From: Bacteroidales bacterium
Lineage (GTDB): Bacteria; Bacteroidota; Bacteroidia; Bacteroidales; F082
Length of the DNA stretch: 64,000 nucleotides
Direction: 5' to 3'
Assembly (NCBI GenBank): GCA_030683155.1
Contig: JAUXMV010000024.1
Coordinates: forward strand, 1 to 64,000
The notes below the pieces were generated by a model. That model was not told where the DNA came from, searched no databases, and worked only from the letters and a program-made list of their open reading frames with translations. Of this stretch, positions 44,988 to 53,779 are shown in pieces; the first letter of the stretch is position 1, and every line of letters begins with the position of its first letter. The position numbers were made by a program, and so were the translations under genes.

Positions 44988-45269
44988 TCATTTTTGTTTC
45001 ACAGACTGGTTGTTATTCAACAAGCTTAAAATTTTTGCAGGAATTTCAAAAAGCGCATTTCAAAAACTTACCAGAAATTTGCGTGATAACGGTCAGTCTT
45101 CAACTAATCAATGTAAAAATGGATTGATTTAAACATTAAGGTAAATGGAAAAATGAAAATCAATCTTTGTGATCAACTGTTGTTCTGACAAAAAGCCTTT
45201 GAAAATTTAAATCGCATAAATATCACCATTGGTTTTGTGTCAATCTGTCATAACTGCGAAATAATTCAA
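44988..45269. other. Gap between tRNA-Pro and trxB
   Basis: A/T-rich and without a convincing open frame. A 9-bp inverted repeat GATTGATTT/AAATCAATC (45122-45130 and 45157-45165) with a 26-base loop is the only structure seen. Confidence 0.4.
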
Positions 45270-45277
45270 TAAATTTG
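45270..45277 (+). promoter_or_regulatory. -7 element for trxB (TAAATTTG)
   Basis: A TAnnTTTG match followed by CAGG, 84 bases before the trxB ATG. No -33 TTG at the usual spacing. Confidence 0.5.
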
Positions 45278-45360
45278 CAGGCTTTAAAGTGCAAAGAATC
45301 GGATGGCATCATTTTAGATGACCAATCAAATAGAAATTTAAAATCAAATCCAGATAAATC

Positions 45361-46317
45361 ATGAGTAACAATCCAGAGCACATCGAATGTTTGATCATCG
45401 GTTCAGGACCAGCCGGATATACAGCAGCTATTTATGCCGCGCGTGCAGATATGAAACCTGTAATGTATCAAGGAATTCAACCCGGCGGACAATTGACCAC
45501 AACCACTGAAGTAGAAAATTTCCCCGGTTATCCTTCGGGTATAACAGGACCGGAAATGATGGAAGACCTAAAAGCTCAAGCTGAACGTTTCGGAACTGAT
45601 GTGCGTTGGGGTATGATAACTGAAGTCGATGCCAGTGCACGTCCATTCAGGGTAAAAGCAGATGACGGCAAAGAAATACTTGCCGAAACCCTGATTATCT
45701 CTACAGGTGCCACAGCAAAATACCTTGGTTTGGAGTCTGAAGAAAAATTTAAAGGTGGTGGCGTTTCAGCTTGTGCAACCTGTGATGGATTTTTCTATAA
45801 AGGCAAAGATGTAGCAGTTGTTGGAGGTGGTGACACAGCAGCTGAAGAGGCCACTTATCTGGCTAAACTTTGCAACAAAGTATATTTAATTGTACGTCGC
45901 GACGAGTTGCGTGCCTCAAAAGCCATGCAAAAACGTGTGTTGAATACACCAAATATTGAAGTGTTGTGGAATCACGAAACGAAAGAACTTTTCGGAACAG
46001 AATCGGGTTTTATGAAAGCTTTGAAGGGCGTTGTTCTTATCAATAACAAAACCCATGAAGAAAAAGTAATCGATGTCGAGGGCTTTTTTGTTGCCATTGG
46101 ACACAAGCCAAACAGTGAACTTTTTGAAGGAGTACTGGATATGGACGAGACCGGCTACCTAATTACCAAACCGGATTCAACGGCAACAAATGTTCCCGGA
46201 ATTTTCGCCTGTGGCGATGTTCAGGATAAAATTTTCCGTCAGGCTGTAACAGCTGCCGGCACAGGTTGTATGGCTGCATTGGAGGCAGAACGCTTTCTGG
46301 CATCACAAAATGACTGA
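45361..46317 (+). CDS. trxB: Thioredoxin-disulfide reductase
   Basis: Reduces thioredoxin with NADPH through FAD and a dithiol. The 318-residue protein has the FAD motif GSGPAGYTAA, the redox pair Cys 138 and Cys 141 (CATC), the NADPH motif GGGDTAAEEA and GIFACGDVQD. Length and order match the low-molecular-weight type. It has its own promoter and terminator, so it is single. Confidence 0.97.
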   Translation: MSNNPEHIECLIIGSGPAGYTAAIYAARADMKPVMYQGIQPGGQLTTTTEVENFPGYPSGITGPEMMEDLKAQAERFGTDVRWGMITEVDASARPFRVKADDGKEILAETLIISTGATAKYLGLESEEKFKGGGVSACATCDGFFYKGKDVAVVGGGDTAAEEATYLAKLCNKVYLIVRRDELRASKAMQKRVLNTPNIEVLWNHETKELFGTESGFMKALKGVVLINNKTHEEKVIDVEGFFVAIGHKPNSELFEGVLDMDETGYLITKPDSTATNVPGIFACGDVQDKIFRQAVTAAGTGCMAALEAERFLASQND

Positions 46318-46340
46318 TTTCATTCACTAACCGCTCATAT

Positions 46341-46372
46341 AGCCCTTGAATATTTCAGGGGCTTTTTTTTTT
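46341..46372 (+). terminator. Terminator after trxB
   Basis: AGCCCTTGAA pairs with TTCAGGGGCT (one T-G), followed by nine T residues. Confidence 0.9.
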
Positions 46373-46633
46373 ACAAAATTCATATTGGTTTTGTTTTAGA
46401 ATAGTTTGGACTCTTATGGTTCACAGCTATTGCATAAAGGGCAACAACTCCGACAACTGTCGGAATCATTGGAGTTTCTTAAAAGAATTTGAATCTCAAT
46501 TGTGAGAATTGTATAGATATGTGTTGTTAATATTTACAAGTAGAATCAAATTTAATTTGTTACTATCATGTAATACCACTAATTTAGTGCTTTCATTTTT
46601 AATGAAAATTTATCATCTTAAAAACAATAAAAT
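46373..46633. other. Gap before the DHOD-like operon
   Basis: A/T-rich. A nested inverted repeat lies at 46446-46476: CCGACA/TGTCGG with a 2-base loop inside an outer AACTCC/GGAGTT. No open frame or exact promoter match is evident. Confidence 0.4.
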
Positions 46634-47626
46634 ATGACTGATTTATCATGTAATTATTTGGGTCTTAGTCTTAAAAGTCCGATTATTGCAGCAAGTTCAG
46701 GTTTCACAGATTCGGTGAATAAGCTCATTCAGCTGGAAGAACAAGGTGTGGGTGCGGTAGTTCTTAAATCCATTTTTGAGGAAGAGATTACGCTGGAGTA
46801 CGATAAAACACTTCGCGAAGAAGCCGAAAACACCGGCCGCGAAGAATTCCTTGACTATCTTGATGTGCGCATCAGACAGGAAAATATTCAGAAATATATT
46901 CAGCTCATTAAAGAGGCAAAGTCTAAACTCAGTATTCCTGTAATTGCTTCCATCAATTGTAAATCGTCTTACGAGTGGATGAGCTTTGCTGAAGAGATTC
47001 AAAAGGCTGGAGCTGATGCACTTGAACTAAATGTTTTTGTATTGCCTTCGGCGTTGAATCGAAGCAGCGAAGACAATGAGAAGATTTATTTTGAGATTGT
47101 AAAATTTGTAAAGAAAAGAATCAATATTCCCATCGTTTTAAAAATCAGTTATTATTTTTCAAACCTTGCGCAATTTATACATGATCTCTCTCATTCAGGA
47201 ATTCAAGGACTTGTGCTTTTCAATCGGTTTTATAGTCCCGACTTCAATATTGATACCCTCGAAGTTAGTCAAAGCAATGTACTGAGTCATTCTGGCGAGA
47301 TATCTATGCCTTTGCGCTGGATTTCAATGCTCTCCGGAAAAATTGCATGTGATTTATCTGCATCTACAGGTGTTTCGGATGGTAAAGCTGTGATAAAACT
47401 TCTACTTGCCGGCGCCAATACAGTGCAGGTGGCAAGTGCGCTTTACCGTCATGGAATTGGATTTATGGGGATTTTACACAATGATTTACGCGAATGGATG
47501 GAGCAACACGATTTTAATACCATTGATGAATTCAGAGGAAAACTAAGCCAGAATCAATATGGTGACCCTGCAGTTTTTGAGAGGGTTCAGTTTATGAAAT
47601 ATTTTAGCGATAAGGAAAGTTTATGA
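46634..47626 (+). CDS. Dihydroorotate-dehydrogenase-like FMN protein
   Basis: A 330-residue TIM-barrel protein of the DHOD-like group. LGLSLKSPIIAASSGFTD opens the barrel, VIASINCKSSYEWMSFAEEIQKAGADALELN covers the substrate region, and LLLAGANTVQVASALYRHG binds FMN phosphate. Real DHODs have a catalytic Cys or Ser after the NxSxPN loop; here that loop reads LNVFVLPSALNRSSED and the residue is not recognisable, so the substrate is probably not dihydroorotate. It overlaps the next gene by 4 bases (ATGA). Confidence 0.85.
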   Translation: MTDLSCNYLGLSLKSPIIAASSGFTDSVNKLIQLEEQGVGAVVLKSIFEEEITLEYDKTLREEAENTGREEFLDYLDVRIRQENIQKYIQLIKEAKSKLSIPVIASINCKSSYEWMSFAEEIQKAGADALELNVFVLPSALNRSSEDNEKIYFEIVKFVKKRINIPIVLKISYYFSNLAQFIHDLSHSGIQGLVLFNRFYSPDFNIDTLEVSQSNVLSHSGEISMPLRWISMLSGKIACDLSASTGVSDGKAVIKLLLAGANTVQVASALYRHGIGFMGILHNDLREWMEQHDFNTIDEFRGKLSQNQYGDPAVFERVQFMKYFSDKESL

Positions 47627-48333
47627 ATCTAGACAACGAAAAACAAATCAGGAAAGCCTTTAAAGCAAAAACCTGGAACGAGATAAAAACCCACGACTCC
47701 TGGTCAGTCTTTAAGATTATGTCTGAGTTTGTTGATGGGTATGAGAAAATGGCAAAGATTGGGCCTTGTGTTGCAATTTTTGGCTCGGCTCGAACAAAAC
47801 CCAGTCATCAATATTACCGATTGACAGAAGAAATTGCTTATCTGCTCACAAAAAAGGGTTTTGGAATTATCACCGGCGGCGGTCCTGGCATCATGGAAGC
47901 AGGCAATAAAGGAGCGCATTTCGCTGGTGGAAAATCAGTGGGAGTCAACATTGATCTTCCATTTGAGCAAAATCCAAATCCATTTATTGATCCTGATAAA
48001 TACATTGAATTTCAATACTTTTTTGTTAGAAAAGTAATGTTTATGAGATATTCTCAGGGCTATATTGTTTTGCCTGGCGGTTTTGGTACAATGGATGAAC
48101 TTTTTGAAGCCATAACACTTATTCAAACCCAGAAACTTATCAAATTTCCGATTGTTATGGTTGGGAAAAAGTACTGGTCAGGCCTTATCACATGGATCAA
48201 TGAACGCATGCTGGAAGAAAAAAATATCAGTCCCGAAGATCTTCAAATTTTTACACTTGTCGACACCGCTGAAGAAGCTGTAAAAATTATAGAAGATTTT
48301 TATCATAAATATGCCCTGAAACCAAACTTCTAA
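47623..48333 (+). CDS. LOG-family protein (TIGR00730, lysine-decarboxylase-like fold)
   Basis: A 236-residue Rossmann-fold protein. AIFGSARTKPSH, ITGGGPGIMEAGNKGAH and the motif PGGFGTMDELFEAITL are the LOG signatures. LOG proteins cleave nucleotide monophosphates to a base and ribose 5-phosphate, known from plant cytokinin activation, and are not lysine decarboxylases. Here it is the middle gene of a three-gene operon, translationally coupled to the DHOD-like gene. Confidence 0.92.
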   Translation: MNLDNEKQIRKAFKAKTWNEIKTHDSWSVFKIMSEFVDGYEKMAKIGPCVAIFGSARTKPSHQYYRLTEEIAYLLTKKGFGIITGGGPGIMEAGNKGAHFAGGKSVGVNIDLPFEQNPNPFIDPDKYIEFQYFFVRKVMFMRYSQGYIVLPGGFGTMDELFEAITLIQTQKLIKFPIVMVGKKYWSGLITWINERMLEEKNISPEDLQIFTLVDTAEEAVKIIEDFYHKYALKPNF

Positions 48334-48337
48334 AGAC

Positions 48338-48766
48338 ATGAGGATTACAGAAATCCCCATTCAGATTCTTGAAATAGAATCAGAAGGTTTTCACATGATG
48401 GTCCAAGGGCTTATTAACGGAAAACCAGCTTCTTTTTTGGTTGATACGGGCGCTTCGCGTACAGTTTTTGATCAGGAAGCTATTAAGGCTTATCTCCCTA
48501 AGCCGAAGTTCAAGGAAAACGAAAAACTTTCTACGGGATTGGGAACCAACAGTATGCCCAGTCAGGTTACAGTGATAAAGCGCATAAGCTTTGGTGACCT
48601 GGAAATTAAGAACTACATGGCAATTGTAATCGATTTGCAACATGTGCATCAATCCTATAGTATGCTGGGTCTTCCTGAAATAAATGGGGTTCTGGGTGGG
48701 GATATTCTTAACTCCCACAAAGCTGTGATAAATTATAAAAAGAAGAAACTGAAGTTTTATTTTTGA
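48338..48766 (+). CDS. Retropepsin-like aspartic protease
   Basis: A 142-residue protein with the aspartic-protease motif FLVDTGASRTVFD (Asp 36, Thr 37, Gly 38) and a second flap/strand region GVLGGDILNSHKAVINYKKKKLKFYF. One catalytic motif per chain means it would work as a dimer, like retropepsins. There is no signal peptide. It starts 4 bases after the LOG gene. Substrate unknown. Confidence 0.87.
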   Translation: MRITEIPIQILEIESEGFHMMVQGLINGKPASFLVDTGASRTVFDQEAIKAYLPKPKFKENEKLSTGLGTNSMPSQVTVIKRISFGDLEIKNYMAIVIDLQHVHQSYSMLGLPEINGVLGGDILNSHKAVINYKKKKLKFYF

Positions 48767-48818
48767 TCACATTTATCATGATAAAATGCAGAAAATGTCA
48801 GCATAAAGCATTGATAAA

Positions 48819-51053
48819 TTAGTATTTAATCATTTTGACGGAAGAAGAAATATCATTGTTTTCAAGTTTTATCACATAAATTCCTCCCTTTAAAAACTGA
48901 AGACCAATTGTCTTTGTTGAGTTTGATGATTCAAATCGATCATATAACACCTTCCTGCCTTTAATATCATATACACCTATATATATAGGTGATGAAATAC
49001 TTTCAATTAGTTTGATTGTAATTTGGTTATTTGCAGGATTTGGGAATATTTCGAAGATCTTTTTTGAAACTTCGGTGAGACCTGGAGCAACCATGGCTTC
49101 GGCATTGAATAGTTGTAAACCTCCACTATAATTTCCTGCAACAAGCTGAAGTTTTTCTGATTCAACCAGTTGACCGATCCAACCTGCTGTTCGCATACCC
49201 AAATCGAGATGATTAAGATTGGTATCGATGATGGATTCCCAATTGGTTCGTTCACGGAAAACACCTCCAAGATTACCCCTGATCTGATCAAACAGAAACA
49301 GCTTTCCCTGCTCAGAACCTACCAACAGCATAAGTTCATCGTTAGGTGCATAGAAAAAACCTGGAGTACTGAATCCGTCATAAGACAATGCGAAATCAGT
49401 AACATTAACACCACCAAGGTTATCGGTAACAAAATCAAAAGACAATATTCCATTGGACTGATTACCTTTATAAAAAGTAATTTTTCCGTTTCGCGAACCA
49501 ATAATGAGGTCAGTAGTTCCATCTTCATCCAGATCAAAAAGTTGTGGTGAACTCCAGCTTCCAACATTGATATTGAGATAGTTTTGACTCTGCACAGTCC
49601 ATTGTTTTGGTGCGGTTTGCTCAGCATAAATGAGCTTGCCGGTTTCGTTGCCAACAATTAAGTCGGGCAACCCATTTCCGCTGATATCGGCTATTGCTGG
49701 CACCAATCCTCGCAACTTCAATGAAGAAAGCCCTGCCAGATCATCATCCATAAGTTGAAAAGCCAGATCATTTTCATCACCGGTGTTTTCATAGTAAACC
49801 AAACGCGATAAATATTCTGAATGTAAAGTTAATCCAATGTACCACGACCGTATGTATGTCCCAACATTCCCGACGATCAGATCTTTTTTGCCGCTTCCAA
49901 AGATATCAAAAACAACAGGGTAGGCTCCGGAGCCGTGATCAATCATTTGATCCTGAAGGAATTTTTTTGTTTCTAACCTAAATTCCGGCAATGCATCTGA
50001 GCCTGTGTTCAGATAAAGCCAAATGCTTTTTTCATTTTCTGTGACAGTAGGATTGGGGTCGAAAGGTGAAACAAGTAAATCTTTTTTGCCGTCGTTATTT
50101 ACATCAATCATTGCAGCAAAAGGCATTGAAAATAGCTTAACCTGAACATCATTGGATGGAAAAGTGGTATCCTGACTGACGATGATGGCGTTCTCAAGCG
50201 TGCCGCCATTCACAAGCAATGTAAGACCGGGATAATCCACATCTGAAAGCAACATATCAGGCAGGCCATTGCCAGTAAAATCATTCACAAGCATGGTTGC
50301 GCCCCTGTGCCTGAACCCTTCTTTTGCTTCTGACATTTCCCGATTAAAAAGACAAGTGTCGAGATATAGAATGTTGTTTTCTTCATTCTCGGCAATCCGA
50401 CCCCAGCAAAAGTCTGTTTTGATATAATCAAGTGAGTCTGCATGGCCGTATTTTTCCATTGATTGATTCTTGTGCAATTCAATAAAAGTGCCCAAAGCCC
50501 AAAATGTAAGAATATCAAGATCGCCATCGCCGTCAATATCAACAATGGCAGGATAGTCAGCATTCGTGGAGATTATATTTACATAACCACTTCCTTGAAA
50601 TGAACGAAGATAAGGTGAAACAGTCAGCTCAAATTCAATATGATCTACACTTATATTTTTAAAAACCCGCATGCCAGCCCAGCCAGGTGAATACGTAAAG
50701 ATGTCAGGTTTGCCATCATTGTTGTAATCTGTAAAAACAACCCACTCAAACAGTTCCGGAAAATATTTGTGATATTGCGGAGCATAAGTGTAGGATATTT
50801 CACCAATCAACCCATCGTTAGTAAAACAAAGCAGTCTGTTGCCTCGTCTGTCGAAAACCAATAAATCATTGATTCCATTGCCATTAAGATCCATTTCTCC
50901 GAATTGACATGCATCAAGACCACCCGTCCATGGAAATTTTAAAAATTCGCCATCATCGTTTTTTACGACAGGTTGCTGAGCTAAAATTTTCTGTGCAGAA
51001 AAGATCATGAATGCGCTTAAAAAGAGAAAAATGTAAAAACGTGATAAAAGCAT
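48819..51053 (-). CDS. Secreted FG-GAP/VCBS repeat protein with type IX sorting tail
   Basis: A 744-residue exported protein. After a signal peptide (cleavage near LAQ 26) come at least seven Asp-rich Ca-binding-like repeats (DLNGNGINDLL, DYNNDGKPDI, DIDGDGDLDIL and so on) of an FG-GAP beta-propeller. The last 80 residues are a type A sorting domain (FPNPANNQITIKL, GGIYVIKLENND). It is a cell-surface or secreted binding protein of unknown partner. It diverges from the sigma-54 activator gene. Confidence 0.92.
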   Translation of the reverse strand: MLLSRFYIFLFLSAFMIFSAQKILAQQPVVKNDDGEFLKFPWTGGLDACQFGEMDLNGNGINDLLVFDRRGNRLLCFTNDGLIGEISYTYAPQYHKYFPELFEWVVFTDYNNDGKPDIFTYSPGWAGMRVFKNISVDHIEFELTVSPYLRSFQGSGYVNIISTNADYPAIVDIDGDGDLDILTFWALGTFIELHKNQSMEKYGHADSLDYIKTDFCWGRIAENEENNILYLDTCLFNREMSEAKEGFRHRGATMLVNDFTGNGLPDMLLSDVDYPGLTLLVNGGTLENAIIVSQDTTFPSNDVQVKLFSMPFAAMIDVNNDGKKDLLVSPFDPNPTVTENEKSIWLYLNTGSDALPEFRLETKKFLQDQMIDHGSGAYPVVFDIFGSGKKDLIVGNVGTYIRSWYIGLTLHSEYLSRLVYYENTGDENDLAFQLMDDDLAGLSSLKLRGLVPAIADISGNGLPDLIVGNETGKLIYAEQTAPKQWTVQSQNYLNINVGSWSSPQLFDLDEDGTTDLIIGSRNGKITFYKGNQSNGILSFDFVTDNLGGVNVTDFALSYDGFSTPGFFYAPNDELMLLVGSEQGKLFLFDQIRGNLGGVFRERTNWESIIDTNLNHLDLGMRTAGWIGQLVESEKLQLVAGNYSGGLQLFNAEAMVAPGLTEVSKKIFEIFPNPANNQITIKLIESISSPIYIGVYDIKGRKVLYDRFESSNSTKTIGLQFLKGGIYVIKLENNDISSSVKMIKY

Positions 51054-51120
51054 TTGCTAGAATTTAGTTCAAAATTAGACATTTTCCCAGTTGAACTGAA
51101 ATGGTAATTGTTGCTTTTAG

Positions 51121-51128
51121 TACCTTTG
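51121..51128 (+). promoter_or_regulatory. -7 element for the sigma-54 activator
   Basis: TACCTTTG, a TAnnTTTG match, 12 bases before ATG 51140. The leader would be very short. No -33 TTG at the usual spacing. Confidence 0.5.
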
Positions 51129-51139
51129 AAGCAAAAAGA

Positions 51140-52303
51140 ATGGCCAAAATACTTATAATTGACGATGAGATCAGCATCCGCAGAACTTTGCGGGAGATAC
51201 TTGCATATGAAAAATACACGGTAGAAGATGCCGGAACGGGCATGGAAGCGCTTTCTTTGCTGCGCGAAAATGAATATGATGTAATCCTTTGCGACATAAA
51301 GATGCCTGAAATGGACGGGATTGAAACACTGGAAGCAATTCGTAAAATTGCCGATACACCAGTTATAATGATTTCCGGGCATGGTACGATTGAAACTGCT
51401 GTTGAAGCAATAAAAAAGGGGGCGTATGATTATATTGCAAAGCCGCCTGATCTGAACAGATTGCTCATAACTATCAGAAATGCTCAGGACAAATCCAAGT
51501 TGCTTAACGAAACCAAAGCACTTAAAAAAGTTGTGAGCAAGCAATATGAAATGATTGGTCAATCTCCTCCAATGCATGAAATAAGGCAAATGATTGAAAA
51601 GGTTGCTCCAACAACAGCAAGGGTGTTGATTACTGGCGAAAACGGAACCGGAAAGGAGTTGGTTGCACGGCAAATGCATGAATTGAGCAGCAGATCACAT
51701 GCCCCATTTATCGAAGTAAATTGTGCTGCAATTCCTTCTGAACTTATTGAAAGTCAGCTTTTCGGTCATGAGAAGGGTTCTTTTACCTCTGCCATTAAGC
51801 AGCGTAAAGGCGATTTTGAACTTGCCCATGGCGGAACACTTTTTTTGGATGAAATTGGAGACATGAGCCTTTCAGCGCAGGCGAAAGTTTTACGCGCTTT
51901 ACAGGAAAATAAGATTACACGCGTTGGAGGCGAAAAAGAAATTTCAGTAGATGTTCGCATCTTAAGCGCAACAAATAAAAACCTCCGTGAAGAAATTGAG
52001 AAAGGAACTTTCCGTGAAGATTTGTATCACAGGTTGAGCGTCATTATTATTGAAGTTCCGCCACTTCGACAAAGATCTGATGATATTCCATTACTTATAA
52101 AGCATTTTGTTAAGCGAATTTGCCAACAGATGGGAAAACCTTTGCCGCTTTTCACAGATGAAGCCTTGATGGAACTTCAACAATATAAATGGACCGGCAA
52201 TATCCGTGAGTTGCATAACGCCACCGAGCGTTTGGTAATATTGGGCGGAAGCACGATCACACGCGCTGAAGTCGTTAAATATGCCAAGCCATTAAATGAT
52301 TGA
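51140..52303 (+). CDS. Sigma-54-interacting response regulator without DNA-binding domain
   Basis: A 387-residue two-domain protein. The receiver (1-120) has Asp 52 as phosphorylation site and Lys 101. The AAA+ domain has Walker A GENGTGKE (166-173), Walker B LFLDE (234-238) and the L1 loop GSFTSA (213-218) in place of the GAFTGA that contacts sigma-54. The chain ends after the AAA+ lid (WTGNIRELHNATERL); the C-terminal Fis helix-turn-helix of NtrC is absent. I use ATG 51140, at MAKILIIDDE. No sensor kinase gene is adjacent. Confidence 0.93.
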   Translation: MAKILIIDDEISIRRTLREILAYEKYTVEDAGTGMEALSLLRENEYDVILCDIKMPEMDGIETLEAIRKIADTPVIMISGHGTIETAVEAIKKGAYDYIAKPPDLNRLLITIRNAQDKSKLLNETKALKKVVSKQYEMIGQSPPMHEIRQMIEKVAPTTARVLITGENGTGKELVARQMHELSSRSHAPFIEVNCAAIPSELIESQLFGHEKGSFTSAIKQRKGDFELAHGGTLFLDEIGDMSLSAQAKVLRALQENKITRVGGEKEISVDVRILSATNKNLREEIEKGTFREDLYHRLSVIIIEVPPLRQRSDDIPLLIKHFVKRICQQMGKPLPLFTDEALMELQQYKWTGNIRELHNATERLVILGGSTITRAEVVKYAKPLND

Positions 52304-52596
52304 TTTCAGCCCTGGGTTGTTCTAAGATTGTTTATTATTTTGATTTCTTCTAAATTAGCTTGCGAAATGTGCAGCTGACATCAACAATTGATGATAAAAA
52401 TGAAGCTTTGAGGAATTTATTTTGTTTTTTAATAATATTCCAGTGTGCTTATCAACCAAGCCATTTCTAATCAAATAGCTGAATATTAATATATTAAAGA
52501 AGTTTAGCCAGAATGAACATACTATTCTCAAATCTATTTAACATATCATTAACAGTATTTAACTGCATGTTAACAGACGAGGCATGCAGATAGGTA
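52304..52596. other. Gap after the sigma-54 activator gene
   Basis: An A/T-rich stretch with no convincing gene or strong hairpin. Several ATTAAC- and GTTAAC-like words lie at 52550-52575 just before the next gene's promoter element. Confidence 0.4.
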
Positions 52597-52604
52597 TATC
52601 TTTG
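52597..52604 (+). promoter_or_regulatory. -7 element (TATCTTTG) for the small secreted protein
   Basis: An exact TAnnTTTG match, 31 bases before ATG 52635. No -33 TTG at the usual spacing. Confidence 0.55.
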
Positions 52605-52634
52605 GCCTTGTAAACACTTAAAAAAATAATAAAC

Positions 52635-52859
52635 ATGAAAAAATTAGCAATCACACTCGCATTTTTTGCATTCATCGCATTTGGAACAGCCAATATTCAG
52701 GCAGCAGTTTTATCTTCAGTTATTACCGAAATGGTAAAATCTGATGATGGTAAGAAAAAAGAAGAAGCCAAGAAAGCTGAAAAATCCTCAAAGAAAAGCG
52801 ACTGCTGCAGCAGCAAGAAAACAGAATGCGACGACAAAAAGAAAGAAGATACTAAATAA
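52635..52859 (+). CDS. Small Lys- and Cys-rich exported protein
   Basis: A 74-residue protein. Residues 1-24 are a signal peptide (cleavage near IQA). The rest is about a third Lys plus Glu, Asp and Ser, with three Cys in DCCSSKKTEC, and no predicted fold. It could bind metal or act as a cell-envelope peptide. Small proteins like this are seen in Bacteroidota but I know no named family. It has a promoter element and a clear terminator, so it is a single gene that is probably well expressed. Confidence 0.7.
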   Translation: MKKLAITLAFFAFIAFGTANIQAAVLSSVITEMVKSDDGKKKEEAKKAEKSSKKSDCCSSKKTECDDKKKEDTK

Positions 52860-52894
52860 TACTTACCTTAACGTTTTGTTTTAATTTGGTTTGG

Positions 52895-52924
52895 GCCTTC
52901 CGATGTGAATCGGAGGGCTTTTTC
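52895..52924 (+). terminator. Terminator after the Lys/Cys-rich gene
   Basis: GCCTTCCGAT pairs with ATCGGAGGGC (one T-G pair) around a 4-base loop, followed by five T residues. Confidence 0.88.
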
Positions 52925-52969
52925 ATTTTGAAACAGAAACATGCCTATTTTTGCACAAAAATTAATATT

Positions 52970-53380
52970 ATGGCTAACTTCAGAATCAATTATATTGGCG
53001 ATCTGCGAACCGAGATGACGCACCTTGCTTCAGGGACAGTTGTACTCACAGATGCGCCTACAGATAACAGAGGAAAAGGCGAGGTATTTTCACCTACTGA
53101 TCTTGCTTCGGCTTCTTTGGCAAGTTGTATGATTACCATCATGGGAATCTCTGCGAGAGAGCATGGATTCAGTATCGACGGCGCCATTGCGGATGTCACC
53201 AAAATTATGTATTCAGATCCCAGACGAATAGGAGAGATTATCATTGAAATACGTTTTCCTGAAATCTCATATACCCCTAAGCAAAAAAAAATGCTTGAAA
53301 TAGCATCAAAAACTTGTCCGGTTGCCTTGAGTCTTCATCCAGATCTGAAGCAAAACGTTCAACTTATTTTCATTGATTAA
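52970..53380 (+). CDS. OsmC/Ohr-family protein
   Basis: A 136-residue cytoplasmic protein of the peroxide-reducing OsmC family. One cysteine is in ASLASCMITIMG on the long helix and the other in ASKTCPVALSLHP; they form the thiol-disulfide pair that reduces organic hydroperoxides. I use ATG 52970, which starts the fold; the longer frame runs back through the previous terminator. A -7 match TATTTTTG lies at 52946-52953. The thioesterase gene follows 11 bases later. Confidence 0.9.
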   Translation: MANFRINYIGDLRTEMTHLASGTVVLTDAPTDNRGKGEVFSPTDLASASLASCMITIMGISAREHGFSIDGAIADVTKIMYSDPRRIGEIIIEIRFPEISYTPKQKKMLEIASKTCPVALSLHPDLKQNVQLIFID

Positions 53381-53391
53381 TTGAGCCTTGA

Positions 53392-53775
53392 ATGACGGAT
53401 ATAATAATTCAGGTCGGGACAAAAGGTGAGCAGCATGTGGTTGTTTCGGAAGAAAATACTGCAAAAAAATATGGGTCAGGCCTTGTTGATGTTTTTGCAA
53501 CACCAGCCATGATTGCTTTTATGGAAATGACGGCTATGAAAAGCATAGCAGATTTTATTCCAGAGCCTATGACAACCGTTGGCACTGAAGTCAATGTTAA
53601 ACATTTTCATGCCACACCTATCGGTAAGAGACTTCGTTGCGAAAGCATAGTAAAGGAGGTAACTGGCCGGAAAATCGTTTTTGAAGTTTCAGTTTGGGAT
53701 GAAGATTTAATTGTTGGTCACGGTTTGCATACGAGATATGTAGTAGATACAATTAAATTTATGTCGAAATTGTAG
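53392..53775 (+). CDS. Hotdog-fold thioesterase, FlK-like
   Basis: A 127-residue single hotdog domain. FATPAMIAFMEMTAM has the Thr and Glu, and VNVKHFHATPIG the His, that form the catalytic set in fluoroacetyl-CoA thioesterase FlK. The sequence is of the wider thioesterase group, so fluoroacetyl specificity is not claimed. It would hydrolyse an acyl-CoA. Co-transcribed with the OsmC gene by spacing. Confidence 0.87.
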   Translation: MTDIIIQVGTKGEQHVVVSEENTAKKYGSGLVDVFATPAMIAFMEMTAMKSIADFIPEPMTTVGTEVNVKHFHATPIGKRLRCESIVKEVTGRKIVFEVSVWDEDLIVGHGLHTRYVVDTIKFMSKL

Positions 53776-53779
53776 CCGG

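Noticed and set aside
48772-48785. Perfect 14-base palindrome TTTATCATGATAAA between two convergent genes
   Set aside because: Palindromes of this size are expected in A/T-rich gaps, and there is no loop or T tract to make a terminator.
51017-51679. A long open frame on the minus strand opposite the sigma-54 activator
   Set aside because: It is antisense to a clear response regulator, its protein shows no domain, and the residue use (many Phe, Ser, Cys, His) is that of a reverse-strand shadow.
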